In this document: positions 41,901 through 56,250 of the stretch, in pieces | How the letters are laid out: each line of letters starts with the position of its first letter | How positions within the stretch are numbered: position 1 is the first letter of the stretch | From: Parapristionchus giblindavisi | Lineage: Eukaryota > Nematoda > Chromadorea > Rhabditida > Diplogasteridae | DNA length: 64,000 bases | Assembly: GCA_943737045.1 (NCBI GenBank) | Contig: CALSFV010000104.1 | Coordinates: 124,001-188,000, forward strand | Direction of reading: 5' to 3' | Program-made: the position numbers and the translations under genes | Notes under the pieces: model-generated | What the model was told of the DNA's origin: nothing | Seen by the model: only the letters and a program-made list of their open reading frames with translations | Databases searched by the model: none

Positions 41901-44900
41901 TTTTCATTTTCATTTTTCTCAAGTTATCTTGATCATATCAGAGTAAAAGCTACTTTTGTACTTCTGTCATTATAGCAGCAGGAAAATATTACAGCTCGAC
42001 ATGACCTGAAGTGAGTCTCATTCAGATTTTTTTCCTCTTTCACATAGTATATTACTCGATAAGTATCATTGACAATTAGACTTGTAACGAATTATTTTGT
42101 ACCAAAAACAGAGAGTATTGAAAGATAAATTTACATATTGGCCGTACTGACCACTTTGAAATAGTCTATATTATTCAGAATTTTTCGCTCTTTCATTTGG
42201 TATATGACACGATAGGTTTCATTTTCATTTTCATATTTCTCAAGTTATCTTGATCATATCAGAGTAAAAGCTACTTTTGTACTTCGGTCATTATAGCAGC
42301 AGTAAAATATCACAGCTCGACATGACCTGAAGTGTGTCTCATTCAGATTTTTTTCCTCTTTCACATAGTATATTACTCGATAAGTATCATTGACAATTAG
42401 ACTTGTAACGAATTATTTTGTGCCAAAAACAGAGAGTATTGAAAGATAAATTTACATATTGGCCGTACTGACCACTTTGAAATAGTCTATATTATTCAGA
42501 ATTTTTCGCTCTTTCATTTGGTATATGACACGATAGGCTTCATTTTCATTTTCATATTTCTCAAGTTATCTTGATCATATCAGAGTAAAAGCTACTTTTG
42601 TACTTCGGTCATTATAGCAGCAGTAAAATATCACAGCTCGACATGACCTGAAGTGTGTCTCATTCAGAATTTTTCGCTCTTTCATTTGGTATATGACACG
42701 ATAGGTTTCATTTTCATTTTCATATTTCTCAAGTTATCTTGATCATATCAGAGTAAAAGCTACTTTTGTACTTCGGTCATTATAGCAGCAGTAAAATATC
42801 ACAGCTCGACATGACCTGAAGAGTGTCTCATTGAGAATTTTTTCCTCTTTCATATAGTATATTACTCGATAAGTATCATTGACAATTAGACTTGTAACGA
42901 ATTATTTTGTACCAAAAACAGAGAGTATTGGAAGATAAATTTACATATTGGCCGTACTGACCACTTTGAAATAGTCTATATTATTCAGAATTTTTCGCTC
43001 TTTCATTTGGTATATGACACGATAGGCTTCATTTTCATTTTCATATTTCTCAAGTTATCTTGATCATATCAGAGTAAAAGCTACTTTTGTACTTCGGTCA
43101 TTATAGCAGCAGTAAAATATCACAGCTCGACATGACCTGAAGTGTGTCTCATTCAGAATTTTTCGCTCTTTCATTTGGTATATGACACGATAGGCTTCAT
43201 TTTCATTTTCATATTTCTCAAGTTATCTTGATCATATCAGAGTAAAAGCTACTTTTGTACTTCGGTCATTATAGCAGCAGTAAAATATCACAGCTCGACA
43301 TGACCTGAAGTGTGTCTCATTCAGAATTTTTTCCTCTTTCATATAGTATATTACTCGATAAGTATCATTGACAATTAGACTTGTAACGAATTATTTTGTA
43401 CCAAAAACAGAGAGTATTGAAAGATAAATTTACATATTGGCCGTACTGACCACTTTGAAATAGTCTATCTTATTCAGAATTTTTCGCTCTTTCATTTGGT
43501 ATATGACACGATAGGTTTCACTTTCATTTTCATTTTTCTCAAGTTATCTTGATCATATCAGAGTAAAAGCTACTTTTGTACTTCGGTCATTATAGCAGCA
43601 GTAAAATATCACAGCTCGACATGACCTGAAGTGTGTCTCATTCAGAATTTTTCGCTCTTTCATTTGGTATATGACACGATAGGTTTCATTTTCATTTTCA
43701 TATTTCTCAAGTTATCTTGATCATATCAGAGTAAAAGCTACTTTTGTACTTCGGTCATTATAGCAGCAGTAAAATATCACAGCTCGACATGACCTGAAGT
43801 GTGTCTCATTGAGAATTTTTTCCTCTTTCATATAGTATATTACTCGATAAGTATCATTGACAATTAGACTTGTAACGAATTATTTTGTACCAAAAACAGA
43901 GAGTATTGAAAGATAAATTTACATATTGGCCGTACTGACCACTTTGAAATAGTTTATCTTATTCAGAATTTTTCGCTCTTTCATTTGGTATATGACACGA
44001 TAGGTTTCATTTTCATTTTCATATTTCTCAAGTTATCTTGATCATATCAGAGTAAAAGCTACTTTTGTACTTCGGTCATTATAGCAGCAGTAAAATATCA
44101 CAGATCGACATGACCTGAAGTGTGTCTCATTCAGAATTTTTTCCTCTTTCATATAGTATATTACTCGATAAGTATCATTGACAATTAGACTTGTAACGAA
44201 TTATTTTGTACCAAAAACAGAGAGTATTGAAAGATAAATTTACATATTGGCCGTACTGACCACTTTGAAATAGTTTATCTTATTCAGAATTTTTCGCTCT
44301 TTCATTTGGTATATGACACGATAGGTTTCATTTTCATTTTCATATTTCTCAAGTTATCTTGATCATATCAGAGTAAAAGCTACTTTTGTACTTCGGTCAT
44401 TATAGCAGCAGTAAAATATCACAGCTCGACATGACCTGAAGTGTGTCTCATTGAGAATTTTTTCCTCTTTCATATAGTATATTACTCGATAAGTATCATT
44501 GACAATTAGACTTGTAACGAATTATTTTGTACCTAAAACAGAGAGTATTGAAAGATAAATTTACATATTGGCCGTACTGACCACTTTGAAATAGTCTATA
44601 TTATTCAGAATTTTTCGCTCTTTCATTTGGTATATGACACGATAGGCTTCATTTTCATTTTCATATTTCTCAAGTTATCTTGATCATATCAGAGTAAAAG
44701 CTACTTTTGTACTTCGGTCATTATAGCAGCAGTAAAATATCACAGCTCGACATGACCTGAAGTGTGTCTCATTCAGAATTTTTTCCTCTTTCATATAGTA
44801 TATTACTCGATAAGTATCATTGACAATTAGACTTGTAACGAATTATTTTGTACCAAAAACAGAGAGTATTGAAAGATAAATTTACATATTGGCCGTACTG

Positions 44901-47900
44901 ACCACTTTGAAATAGTCTATCTTATTCAGAATTTTTCGCTCTTTCATTTGGTATATGACACGATAGGTTTCATTTTCATTTTCATTTTTCTCAAGTTATC
45001 TTGATCATATCAGAGTAAAAGCTACTTTTGTACTTCTGTCATTATAGCAGCAGGAAAATATTACAGCTCGACATGACCTGAAGTGAGTCTCATTCAGAAT
45101 TTTTTCCTCTTTCACATAGTATATTACTCGATAAGTATCATTGACAATTAGACTTGTAACGAATTATTTTGTACCAAAAACAGAGAGTATTGAAAGATAA
45201 ATTTACATATTGGCCGTACTGACCACTTTGAAATAGTCTATATTATTCAGAATTTTTCGCTCTTTCATTTGGTATATGACACGATAGGTTTCATTTTCAT
45301 TTTCATATTTCTCAAGTTATCTTGATCATATCAGAGTAAAAGCTACTTTTGTACTTCGGTCATTATAGCAGCAGTAAAATATCACAGCTCGACATGACCT
45401 GAAGTGTGTCTCATTCAGAATTTTTCGCTCTTTCATTTGGTATATGACACGATAGGTTTCATTTTCATTTTCATATTTCTCAAGTTATCTTGATCATATC
45501 AGAGTAAAAGCTACTTTTGTACTTCGGTCATTATAGCAGCAGTAAAATATCACAGCTCGACATGACCTGAAGTGTGTCTCATTCAGAATTTTTTCCTCTT
45601 TCATATAGCATATTACTCGATAAGTATCATTGACAATTAGACTTGTAACGAATTATTTTGTACCAAAAACAGAGAGTATTGAAAGATAAATTTACATATT
45701 GGCCGTACTGACCACTTTGAAATAGTTTATCTTATTCAGAATTTTTCGCTCTTTCATTTGGTATATGACACGATAGGTTTCATTTTCATTTTCATATTTC
45801 TCAAGTTATCTTGATCATATCAGAGTAAAAGCTACTTTTGTACTTCGGTCATTATAGCAGCAGTAAAATATCACAGCTCGACATGACCTGAAGTGTGTCT
45901 CATTCAGATTTTTTTCCTCTTTCACATAGTATATTACTCGATAAGTATCATTGACAATTAGACTTGTAACGAATTATTTTGTACCAAAAACAGAGAGTAT
46001 TGAAAGATAAATTTACATATTGGCCGTACTGACCACTTTGAAATAGTCTATCTTATTCAGAATTTTTCGCTCTTTCATTTGGTATATGACACGATAGGTT
46101 TCATTTTCATTTTCATTTTTCTCAAGTTATCTTGATCATATCAGAGTAAAAGCTACTTTTGTACTTCTGTCATTATAGCAGCAGGAAAATATTACAGCTC
46201 GACATGACCTGAAGTGAGTCTCATTCAGAATTTTTTCCTCTTTCACATAGTATATTACTCGATAAGTATCATTGACAATTAGACTTGTAACGAATTATTT
46301 TGTACCAAAAACAGAGAGTATTGAAAGATAAATTTACATATTGGCCGTACTGACCACTTTGAAATAGTCTATATTATTCAGAATTTTTCGCTCTTTCATT
46401 TGGTATATGACACGATAGGTTTCATTTTCATTTTCATATTTCTCAAGTTATCTTGATCATATCAGAGTAAAAGCTACTTTTGTACTTCGGTCATTATAGC
46501 AGCAGTAAAATATCACAGCTCGACATGACCTGAAGTGTGTCTCATTCAGAATTTTTCGCTCTTTCATTTGGTATATGACACGATAGGTTTCATTTTCATT
46601 TTCATATTTCTCAAGTTATCTTGATCATATCAGAGTAAAAGCTACTTTTGTACTTCGGTCATTATAGCAGCAGTAAAATATCACAGCTCGACATGACCTG
46701 AAGTGTGTCTCATTCAGAATTTTTTCCTCTTTCATATAGCATATTACTCGATAAGTATCATTGACAATTAGACTTGTAACGAATTATTTTGTACCAAAAA
46801 CAGAGAGTATTGAAAGATAAATTTACATATTGGCCGTACTGACCACTTTGAAATAGTTTATCTTATTCAGAATTTTTCGCTCTTTCATTTGGTATATGAC
46901 ACGATAGGTTTCATTTTCATTTTCATATTTCTCAAGTTATCTTGATCATATCAGAGTAAAAGCTACTTTTGTACTTCGGTCATTATAGCAGCAGTAAAAT
47001 ATCACAGCTCGACATGACCTGAAGTGTGTCTCATTCAGATTTTTTTCCTCTTTCACATAGTATATTACTCGATAAGTATCATTGACAATTAGACTTGTAA
47101 CGAATTATTTTGTACCAAAAACAGAGAGTATTGAAAGATAAATTTACATATTGGCCGTACTGACCACTTTGAAATAGTCTATATTATTCAGAATTTTTCG
47201 CTCTTTCATTTGGTATATGACACGATAGGCTTCATTTTCATTTTCATATTTCTCAAGTTATCTTGATCATATCAGAGTAAAAGCTACTTTTGTACTTCGG
47301 TCATTATAGCAGCAGTAAAATATCACAGCTCGACATGACCTGAAGTGTGTCTCATTCAGAATTTTTCGCTCTTTCATTTGGTATATGACACGATAGGTTT
47401 CATTTTCATTTTCATATTTCTCAAGTTATCTTGATCATATCAGAGTAAAAGCTACTTTTGTACTTCGGTCATTATAGCAGCAGTAAAATATCACAGCTCG
47501 ACATGACCTGAAGTGTGTCTCATTGAGAATTTTTTCCTCTTTCATATAGTATATTACTCGATAAGTATCATTGACAATTAGACTTGTAACGAATTATTTT
47601 GTACCAAAAACAGAGAGTATTGAAAGATAAATTTACATATTGGCCGTACTGACCACTTTGAAATAGTTTATCTTATTCAGAATTTTTCGCTCTTTCATTT
47701 GGTATATGACACGATAGGTTTCATTTTCATTTTCATATTTCTCAAGTTATCTTGATCATATCAGAGTAAAAGCTACTTTTGTACTTCGGTCATTATAGCA
47801 GCAGTAAAATATCACAGATCGACATGACCTGAAGTGTGTCTCATTCAGAATTTTTTCCTCTTTCATATAGTATATTACTCGATAAGTATCATTGACAATT

Positions 47901-50887
47901 AGACTTGTAACGAATTATTTTGTACCAAAAACAGAGAGTATTGAAAGATAAATTTACATATTGGCCGTACTGACCACTTTGAAATAGTTTATCTTATTCA
48001 GAATTTTTCGCTCTTTCATTTGGTATATGACACGATAGGTTTCATTTTCATTTTCATATTTCTCAAGTTATCTTGATCATATCAGAGTAAAAGCTACTTT
48101 TGTACTTCGGTCATTATAGCAGCAGTAAAATATCACAGCTCGACATGACCTGAAGTGTGTCTCATTGAGAATTTTTTCCTCTTTCATATAGTATATTACT
48201 CGATAAGTATCATTGACAATTAGACTTGTAACGAATTATTTTGTACCTAAAACAGAGAGTATTGAAAGATAAATTTACATATTGGCCGTACTGACCACTT
48301 TGAAATAGTCTATATTATTCAGAATTTTTCGCTCTTTCATTTGGTATATGACACGATAGGTTTCATTTTCATTTTCATATTTCTCATGTTATCTTGATCA
48401 TATCAGAGTAAAAGCTACTTTTGTACTTCGGTCATTATAGCAGCAGTAAAATATCACAGCTCGACATGACCTGAAGTGTGTCTCATTCAGAATTTTTCGC
48501 TCTTTCATTTGGTATATGACACGATAGGTTTCATTTTCATTTTCATATTTCTCAAGTTATCTTGATCATATCAGAGTAAAAGCTACTTTTGTACTTCGGT
48601 CATTATAGCAGCAGTAAAATATCACAGCTTGACATGACCTGAAGTGTGTCTTATTCAGAATTTTTTCCTCTTTCATATAGTATATTACTCGATAAGTATC
48701 ATTGACAATTAGACTTGTAACGAATTATTTTGTACCAAAAACAGAGAGTATTGAAAGATAAATTTACATATTGGCCGTACTGACCACTTTGAAATAGTCT
48801 ATCTTATTCAGAATTTTTCGCTCTTTCATTTGGTATATGACACGATAGGTTTCACTTTCATTTTCATTTTTCTCAAGTTATCTTGATCATATCAGAGTAA
48901 AAGCTACTTTTGTACTTCTGTCATTATAGCAGCAGGAAAATATTACAGCTCGACATGACCTGAAGTGAGTCTCATTCAGAATTTTTTCCTCTTTCACATA
49001 GTATATTACTCGATAAGTATCATTGACAATTAGACTTGTAACGAATTATTTTGTACCAAAAACAGAGAGTATTGAAAGATAAATTTACATATTGGCCGTA
49101 CTGACCACTTTGAAATAGTTTATCTTATTCAGAATTTTTCGCTCTTTCATTTGGTATATGACACGATAGGTTTCATTTTCATTTTCATATTTCTCAAGTT
49201 ATCTTGATCATATCAGAGTAAAAGCTACTTTTGTACTTCGGTCATTATAGCAGCAGTAAAATATCACAGCTCGACATGACCTGAAGTGTGTCTCATTGAG
49301 AATTTTTTCCTCTTTCATATAGTATATTACTCGATAAGTATCATTGACAATTAGACTTGTAACGAATTATTTTGTACCTAAAACAGAGAGTATTGAAAGA
49401 TAAATTTACATATTGGCCGTACTGACCACTGAAATAGTCTATATTATTCAGAATTTTTCGCTCTTTCATTTGGTATATGACACGATAGGTTTCATTTTCA
49501 TTTTCATATTTCTCAAGTTATCTTGATCATATCAGAGTAAAAGCTACTTTTGTACTTCGGTCATTATAGCAGCAGTAAAATATCACAGCTCGACATGACC
49601 TGAAGTGTGTCTCATTCAGAATTTTTCGCTCTTTCATTTGGTATATGACACGATAGGTTTCATTTTCATTTTCATATTTCTCAAGTTATCTTGATCATAT
49701 CAGAGTAAAAGCTACTTTTGTACTTCGGTCATTATAGCAGCAGTAAAATATCACAGCTTGACATGACCTGAAGTGTGTCTTATTCAGAATTTTTTCCTCT
49801 TTCATATAGTATATTACTCGATAAGTATCATTGACAATTAGACTTGTAACGAATTATTTTGTACCAAAAACAGAGAGTATTGAAAGATAAATTTACATAT
49901 TGGCCGTACTGACCACTTTGAAATAGTCTATCTTATTCAGAATTTTTCGCTCTTTCATTTGGTATATGACACGATAGGTTTCACTTTCATTTTCATATTT
50001 CTCAAGTTATCTTGATCATATCAGAGTAAAAGCTACTTTTGTACTTCGGTCATTATAGCAGCAGTAAAATATCACAGCTCGACATGACCTGAAGTGTGTC
50101 TCATTGAGAATTTTTTCCTCTTTCATATAGTATATTACTCGATAAGTATCATTGACAATTAGACTTGTAACGAATTATTTTGTACCTAAAACAGAGAGTA
50201 TTGAAAGATAAATTTACATATTGGCCGTACTGACCACTGAAATAGTCTATATTATTCAGAATTTTTCGCTCTTTCATTTGGTATATGACACGATAGGTTT
50301 CATTTTCATTTTCATATTTCTCAAGTTATCTTGATCATATCAGAGTAAAAGCTACTTTTGTACTTCGGTCATTATAGCAGCAGTAAAATATCACAGCTCG
50401 ACATGACCTGAAGTGTGTCTCATTCAGAATTTTTCGCTCTTTCATTTGGTATATGACACGATAGGTTTCATTTTCATTTTCATATTTCTCAAGTTATCTT
50501 GATCATATCAGAGTAAAAGCTACTTTTGTACTTCGGTCATTATAGCAGCAGTAAAATATCACAGCTTGACATGACCTGAAGTGTGTCTTATTCAGAATTT
50601 TTTCCTCTTTCATATAGTATATTACTCGATAAGTATCATTGACAATTAGACTTGTAACGAATTATTTTGTACCAAAAACAGAGAGTATTGAAAGATAAAT
50701 TTACATATTGGCCGTACTGACCACTTTGAAATAGTCTATCTTATTCAGAATTTTTCGCTCTTTCATTTGGTATATGACACGATAGGTTTCACTTTCATTT
50801 TCATTTTTCTCAAGTTATCTTGATCATATCAGAGTAAAAGCTACTTTTGTACTTCTGTCATTATAGCAGCAGGAAAATATTACAGCT

Positions 50888-53776
50888 CGACATGACCTGA
50901 AGTGAGTCTCATTCAGAATTTTTTCCTCTTTCACATAGTATATTACTCGATAAGTATCATTGACAATTAGACTTGTAACGAATTATTTTGTACCAAAAAC
51001 AGAGAGTATTGAAAGATAAATTTACATATTGGCCGTACTGACCACTTTGAAATAGTCTATATTATTCAGAATTTTTCGCTCTTTCATTTGGTATATGACA
51101 CGATAGGTTTCATTTTCATTTTCATATTTCTCAAGTTATCTTGATCATATCAGAGTAAAAGCTACTTTTGTACTTCGTTCATTATAGCAGCAGTAAAATA
51201 TCACAGCTCGACATGACCTGAAGTGTGTCTCATTGAGAATTTTTTCCTCTTTCATATAGTATATTACTCGATAAGTATCATTGACAATTAGACTTGTAAC
51301 GAATTATTTTGTACCAAAAACAGAGAGTATTGAAAGATAAATTTACATATTGGCCGTACTGACCACTTTGAAATAGTCTATCTTATTCAGAATTTTTCGC
51401 TCTTTCATTTGGTATATGACACGATAGGTTTCACTTTCATTTTCATTTTTCTCAAGTTATCTTGATCATATCAGAGTAAAAGCTACTTTTGTACTTCTGT
51501 CATTATAGCAGCAGGAAAATATTACAGCTCGACATGACCTGAAGTGAGTCTCATTCAGAATTTTTTCCTCTTTCACATAGTATATTACTCGATAAGTATC
51601 ATTGACAATTAGACTTGTAACGAATTATTTTGTACCAAAAACAGAGAGTATTGAAAGATAAATTTACATATTGGCCGTACTGACCACTTTGAAATAGTCT
51701 ATATTATTCAGAATTTTTCGCTCTTTCATTTGGTATATGACACGATAGGTTTCATTTTCATTTTCATATTTCTCAAGTTATCTTGATCATATCAGAGTAA
51801 AAGCTACTTTTGTACTTCGGTCATTATAGCAGCAGTAAAATATCACAGCTTGACATGACCTGAAGTGTGTCTTATTCAGAATTTTTTCCTCTTTCATATA
51901 GTATATTACTCGATAAGTATCATTGACAATTAGACTTGTAACGAATTATTTTGTACCAAAAACAGAGAGTATTGAAAGATAAATTTACATATTGGCCGTA
52001 CTGACCACTTTGAAATAGTCTATCTTATTCAGAATTTTTCGCTCTTTCATTTGGTATATGACACGATAGGTTTCACTTTCATTTTCATATTTCTCAAGTT
52101 ATCTTGATCATATCAGAGTAAAAGCTACTTTTGTACTTCGGTCATTATAGCAGCAGTAAAATATCACAGCTCGACATGACCTGAAGTGTGTCTCATTGAG
52201 AATTTTTTCCTCTTTCATATAGTATATTACTCGATAAGTATCATTGACAATTAGACTTGTAACGAATTATTTTGTACCAAAAACAGAGAGTATTGAAAGA
52301 TAAATTTACATATTGGCCGTACTGACCACTTTGAAATAGTCTATCTTATTCAGAATTTTTCGCTCTTTCATTTGGTATATGACACGATAGGTTTCACTTT
52401 CATTTTCATTTTTCTCAAGTTATCTTGATCATATCAGAGTAAAAGCTACTTTTGTACTTCTGTCATTATAGCAGCAGGAAAATATTACAGCTCGACATGA
52501 CCTGAAGTGAGTCTCATTCAGAATTTTTTCCTCTTTCACATAGTATATTACTCGATAAGTATCATTGACAATTAGACTTGTAACGAATTATTTTGTACCA
52601 AAAACAGAGAGTATTGAAAGATAAATTTACATATTGGCCGTACTGACCACTTTGAAATAGTCTATATTATTCAGAATTTTTCGCTCTTTCATTTGGTATA
52701 TGACACGATAGGTTTCATTTTCATTTTCATATTTCTCAAGTTATCTTGATCATATCAGAGTAAAAGCTACTTTTGTACTTCGTTCATTATAGCAGCAGTA
52801 AAATATCACAGCTCGACATGACCTGAAGTGTGTCTCATTGAGAATTTTTTCCTCTTTCATATAGTATATTACTCGATAAGTATCATTGACAATTAGACTT
52901 GTAACGAATTATTTTGTACCAAAAACAGAGAGTATTGAAAGATAAATTTACATATTGGCCGTACTGACCACTTTGAAATAGTCTATCTTATTCAGAATTT
53001 TTCGCTCTTTCATTTGGTATATGACACGATAGGTTTCACTTTCATTTTCATTTTTCTCAAGTTATCTTGATCATATCAGAGTAAAAGCTACTTTTGTACT
53101 TCTGTCATTATAGCAGCAGGAAAATATTACAGCTCGACATGACCTGAAGTGAGTCTCATTCAGAATTTTTTCCTCTTTCACATAGTATATTACTCGATAA
53201 GTATCATTGACAATTAGACTTGTAACGAATTATTTTGTACCAAAAACAGAGAGTATTGAAAGATAAATTTACATATTGGCCGTACTGACCACTTTGAAAT
53301 AGTCTATATTATTCAGAATTTTTCGCTCTTTCATTTGGTATATGACACGATAGGTTTCATTTTCATTTTCATATTTCTCAAGTTATCTTGATCATATCAG
53401 AGTAAAAGCTACTTTTGTACTTCGGTCATTATAGCAGCAGTAAAATATCACAGCTTGACATGACCTGAAGTGTGTCTTATTCAGAATTTTTTCCTCTTTC
53501 ATATAGTATATTACTCGATAAGTATCATTGACAATTAGACTTGTAACGAATTATTTTGTACCAAAAACAGAGAGTATTGAAAGATAAATTTACATATTGG
53601 CCGTACTGACCACTTTGAAATAGTCTATCTTATTCAGAATTTTTCGCTCTTTCATTTGGTATATGACACGATAGGTTTCACTTTCATTTTCATATTTCTC
53701 AAGTTATCTTGATCATATCAGAGTAAAAGCTACTTTTGTACTTCGGTCATTATAGCAGCAGTAAAATATCACAGCT
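50888..53776. repeat. Higher-order repeat, two 1284-bp copies of four full units (period 1605)
   Basis: Copies at 50888-52171 and 52493-53776. Each is a GAAGTGAGTC unit with CTTCGTTC, a CATTGAG unit with TTCACTTTC, CTTCTGTC and GCAGG, a GAAGTGAGTC unit, and a TTGACATG/GTCTTATTC unit. The fifth unit differs between copies: 52172 matches the TTCACTTTC type, while 53777 has ACCTAAAAC and the 2-bp deletion. Copying therefore used boundaries that do not coincide with one fixed block. Confidence 0.88.
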
Positions 53777-55547
53777 CGACATGACCTGAAGTGTGTCTCA
53801 TTGAGAATTTTTTCCTCTTTCATATAGTATATTACTCGATAAGTATCATTGACAATTAGACTTGTAACGAATTATTTTGTACCTAAAACAGAGAGTATTG
53901 AAAGATAAATTTACATATTGGCCGTACTGACCACTGAAATAGTCTATATTATTCAGAATTTTTCGCTCTTTCATTTGGTATATGACACGATAGGTTTCAT
54001 TTTCATTTTCATATTTCTCAAGTTATCTTGATCATATCAGAGTAAAAGCTACTTTTGTACTTCGGTCATTATAGCAGCAGTAAAATATCACAGCTCGACA
54101 TGACCTGAAGTGTGTCTCATTCAGAATTTTTCGCTCTTTCATTTGGTATATGACACGATAGGTTTCATTTTCATTTTCATATTTCTCAAGTTATCTTGAT
54201 CATATCAGAGTAAAAGCTACTTTTGTACTTCGGTCATTATAGCAGCAGTAAAATATCACAGCTTGACATGACCTGAAGTGTGTCTTATTCAGAATTTTTT
54301 CCTCTTTCATATAGTATATTACTCGATAAGTATCATTGACAATTAGACTTGTAACGAATTATTTTGTACCAAAAACAGAGAGTATTGAAAGATAAATTTA
54401 CATATTGGCCGTACTGACCACTTTGAAATAGTCTATCTTATTCAGAATTTTTCGCTCTTTCATTTGGTATATGACACGATAGGTTTCACTTTCATTTTCA
54501 TTTTTCTCAAGTTATCTTGATCATATCAGAGTAAAAGCTACTTTTGTACTTCTGTCATTATAGCAGCAGGAAAATATTACAGCTCGACATGACCTGAAGT
54601 GAGTCTCATTCAGAATTTTTTCCTCTTTCACATAGTATATTACTCGATAAGTATCATTGACAATTAGACTTGTAACGAATTATTTTGTACCAAAAACAGA
54701 GAGTATTGAAAGATAAATTTACATATTGGCCGTACTGACCACTTTGAAATAGTCTATATTATTCAGAATTTTTCGCTCTTTCATTTGGTATATGACACGA
54801 TAGGTTTCATTTTCATTTTCATATTTCTCAAGTTATCTTGATCATATCAGAGTAAAAGCTACTTTTGTACTTCGTTCATTATAGCAGCAGTAAAATATCA
54901 CAGCTCGACATGACCTGAAGTGTGTCTCATTGAGAATTTTTTCCTCTTTCATATAGTATATTACTCGATAAGTATCATTGACAATTAGACTTGTAACGAA
55001 TTATTTTGTACCAAAAACAGAGAGTATTGAAAGATAAATTTACATATTGGCCGTACTGACCACTTTGAAATAGTCTATCTTATTCAGAATTTTTCGCTCT
55101 TTCATTTGGTATATGACACGATAGGTTTCACTTTCATTTTCATTTTTCTCAAGTTATCTTGATCATATCAGAGTAAAAGCTACTTTTGTACTTCTGTCAT
55201 TATAGCAGCAGGAAAATATTACAGCTCGACATGACCTGAAGTGAGTCTCATTCAGAATTTTTTCCTCTTTCACATAGTATATTACTCGATAAGTATCATT
55301 GACAATTAGACTTGTAACGAATTATTTTGTACCAAAAACAGAGAGTATTGAAAGATAAATTTACATATTGGCCGTACTGACCACTTTGAAATAGTCTATA
55401 TTATTCAGAATTTTTCGCTCTTTCATTTGGTATATGACACGATAGGTTTCATTTTCATTTTCATATTTCTCAAGTTATCTTGATCATATCAGAGTAAAAG
55501 CTACTTTTGTACTTCGTTCATTATAGCAGCAGTAAAATATCACAGCT

Positions 55548-56189
55548 CGACATGACCTGAAGTGTGTCTCATTGAGAATTTTTTCCTCTTTCATATAGTA
55601 TATTACTCGATAAGTATCATTGACAATTAGACTTGTAACGAATTATTTTGTACCAAAAACAGAGAGTATTGAAAGATAAATTTACATATTGGCCGTACTG
55701 ACCACTTTGAAATAGTTTATCTTATTCAGAATTTTTCGCTCTTTCATTTGGTATATGACACGATAGGTTTCATTTTCATTTTCATATTTCTCAAGTTATC
55801 TTGATCATATCAGAGTAAAAGCTACTTTTGTACTTCGGTCATTATAGCAGCAGTAAAATATCACAGATCGACATGACCTGAAGTGTGTCTCATTCAGAAT
55901 TTTTTCCTCTTTCATATAGTATATTACTCGATAAGCATCATTGACAATTAGACTTGTAACGAATTATTTTGTACCAAAAACAGAGAGAATTGAAAGATAT
56001 ATTTACATATTGGCCGTACTGACCACTTTGAAATAGTTTATCTTATTCAGAATTTTTCGCTCTTTCATTTGGTATATGACACGATAGGTTTCATTTTCAT
56101 TTTCATATTTCTCTAGTTATCTTGATCATATCAGAGTAAAAGCTACTTTTGTACTTCGGTCATTATAGCAGCAGTAAAATATCACAGCT
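55548..56189. repeat. Two-unit marker pair, 642 bp, three dispersed copies
   Basis: A pair of full units found at 55548-56189, 59464-60105 and 63224-63865. The first has CATTGAG; the second starts CACAGATCGAC and carries AAGCATC, GAGAGAATTG and CTCTAGTTATC. One copy lies left of the insertion and two lie right. The unit following the pair at 60106-60426 is therefore the uninterrupted counterpart of the unit split by the insertion. Private changes are GATATATTT in the first copy and AAAATGTCAC in the second. Confidence 0.88.
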
Positions 56190-56234
56190 CGACATGACCT
56201 GAAGTGTGTCTCATTCAGAATTTTTTCCTCTTTC

Positions 56235-56238
56235 ATAT
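56235..56238. repeat. Target-site duplication, left copy (ATAT)
   Basis: Satellite sequence TTTCATAT ends here and the element's GAGAGG begins. Uninterrupted units read TTTCATATAGTATATT. The 49 bases of this unit before the insertion plus the 276 after it total 325, exactly 4 more than a normal 321-bp unit, which supports duplication of ATAT. A TA duplication with one more base assigned to each end fits equally well. Confidence 0.85.
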
Positions 56239-56250
56239 GAGAGGAATCGC
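56239..56250 (+). repeat. Terminal inverted repeat, left end
   Basis: GAGAGGAATCGC, perfectly complementary to the right end. It is followed at once by a similar GAGAGAATCGAC, so the terminus is a degenerate tandem pair; such subterminal repeats are often transposase binding sites, though that is inference here. The arms diverge sharply just inside this motif and align again from GGACATAG onward. Confidence 0.85.

Larger units (their letters stand above)
20969..48461. repeat. Satellite variant neighbourhood 3
   Basis: The largest neighbourhood. Marked by CAGATTTTTTTCC with CACATAG, by CATATAGCATATT, by ATAGGCTTCATT, by GAAGAGTGTC, and by a linked pair in which a unit ending CTTCTGTC...GCAGGAAAATATTAC is followed by one starting with GAAGTGAGTC. 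These markers recur in a repeated order, which shows that blocks of several units, not single units, were copied. The three places with two adjacent short units all lie here. Confidence 0.75.
1..56238. repeat. Satellite DNA array, left block (units 1-199a)
   Basis: Head-to-tail tandem array, all units in one orientation. Using CGACATGACC as the unit start, units begin at 1, 322, 643, 810, 1131 and so on to 56190, where unit 199 is split by the insertion. Most units are 321 bp; about a quarter are 167-168 bp. Units differ by only a few substitutions and rare 1-2 bp indels. The DNA is AT-rich and stop-codon dense in every frame, with no open reading frame worth calling. No second repeat family, gene or transposon interrupts these 56 kb. 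I do not recognise the family by name. Large homogeneous arrays with higher-order structure are typical of centromeric or pericentromeric heterochromatin; that location is inference. Confidence 0.98.

Noticed and set aside
1..56238. CRISPR array
   Set aside because: Units of 168-321 bp are contiguous, with no unique spacers between short conserved repeats. The whole period is conserved, which is satellite organisation.
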